From NCBI GenBank assembly GCA_031308135.1, contig JAHLJT010008446.1, positions 165,156,006 through 165,220,005 of the forward strand: a DNA stretch of 64,000 nt, read 5' to 3'. Made by a program: the position numbers and the translations under genes. Shown piece after piece: positions 63,831 through 64,000 of this stretch (its first letter is position 1; each line of letters starts with the position of its first letter). This DNA comes from Acheta domesticus. Taxonomy: Eukaryota > Arthropoda > Insecta > Orthoptera > Gryllidae. The notes beneath the pieces were generated by a model. That model saw only the letters and a program-made list of their open reading frames with translations, did not search any database and was not told the DNA's origin.

Positions 63831-64000
63831 CGTATCTCGCAACCCATGACTGGTAGCGTCTGTTCTTGTTTTTGCAATTTGGCAACCACGTGTCTGCCTC
63901 CTTTCAATGCTGCCGTGGCTGGCACGTCGAGACAGCAGAGGAAGTGAGCTGCGCGTCATAATCTACAGCAACTTTACTATTTCTGTGTTTTCCCCATTCA
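63831..64000. other. Window end, nothing recognised
   Basis: Short stretch without an assignable feature. Confidence 0.4.

Overview
This 64 kb window is an AT-rich, gene-poor piece of a eukaryotic nuclear genome, most likely an arthropod and probably an insect. The evidence is its mobile-element mix: piggyBac, hAT, pogo-like, copia with an initiator-tRNA-Met primer site, Ty3/gypsy, Penelope-like, several LINE lineages and tRNA-derived SINEs. Short secreted-peptide ORFs carry arthropod-style start contexts. Nothing looks bacterial: no operons, no ribosome binding sites, no CRISPR. I cannot name a species. Almost all recognisable coding sequence is decayed transposon, and the coding calls rest on reading translated motifs by eye.

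The most plausible host genes are three intact single-exon ORFs for small secreted peptides, all on the minus strand at 5311-5502, 27589-27831 and 49069-49473. The first and third share a C-terminal two-cysteine signature, C-x3-Q-R-x-N-x2-G-x-C, that resembles the secapin-type loop of insect peptides. All three have a GATAACC (GATA-factor-like) motif 58-97 bp upstream of the ATG. The second has about 288 bp of its upstream region duplicated almost exactly 1.2 kb away.

Layout. 0.6-4.9 kb is a giant foldback: two diverged arms of about 1.2 kb around a CTGTC-rich centre, with a piggyBac element (TTAA target, CCCATTAGTGC ends) inserted in the left arm. 5-10 kb holds the first peptide gene, a SINE and two direct copies of the same repeat family. 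10-19.6 kb has an RNase H-bearing LINE, a hAT remnant with an 8 bp target duplication and fragments of a second LINE type, with an inverted repeat pair bracketing the first two. 21.4-27 kb has a tandem array, then a degenerate multicopy gene split by a 3384 bp hAT element with exact 8 bp target duplication. 27.5-33 kb has the second peptide gene, its duplicated flank, and pogo-like ends around nested repeats and SINEs. 33.9-34.9 kb is an almost pure polypyrimidine tract.

36.4-37.7 kb is a non-autonomous hAT. 38-39.5 kb has an orphan eight-ligand zinc domain and an RTE-like LINE fragment. 39.8-44.2 kb has a Penelope-like retroelement with a GIY-YIG relic plus inverted-repeat clusters, bounded by short inverted repeats. 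44.2-46.3 kb is a LINE endonuclease fragment next to a copia gag-protease piece with primer site and LTR. 48.9-49.5 kb has a perfect 42 bp-arm hairpin beside the third peptide gene. 50-54.3 kb holds SINEs, a GC-rich repeat and a 44 bp palindromic tandem repeat. 55.7-58.3 kb has a LINE endonuclease and a Ty3/gypsy integrase with PPT and 203 bp LTR. 58.4-64 kb has GC-rich unassigned DNA, an RT fragment, a SINE and more of the foldback-related family.
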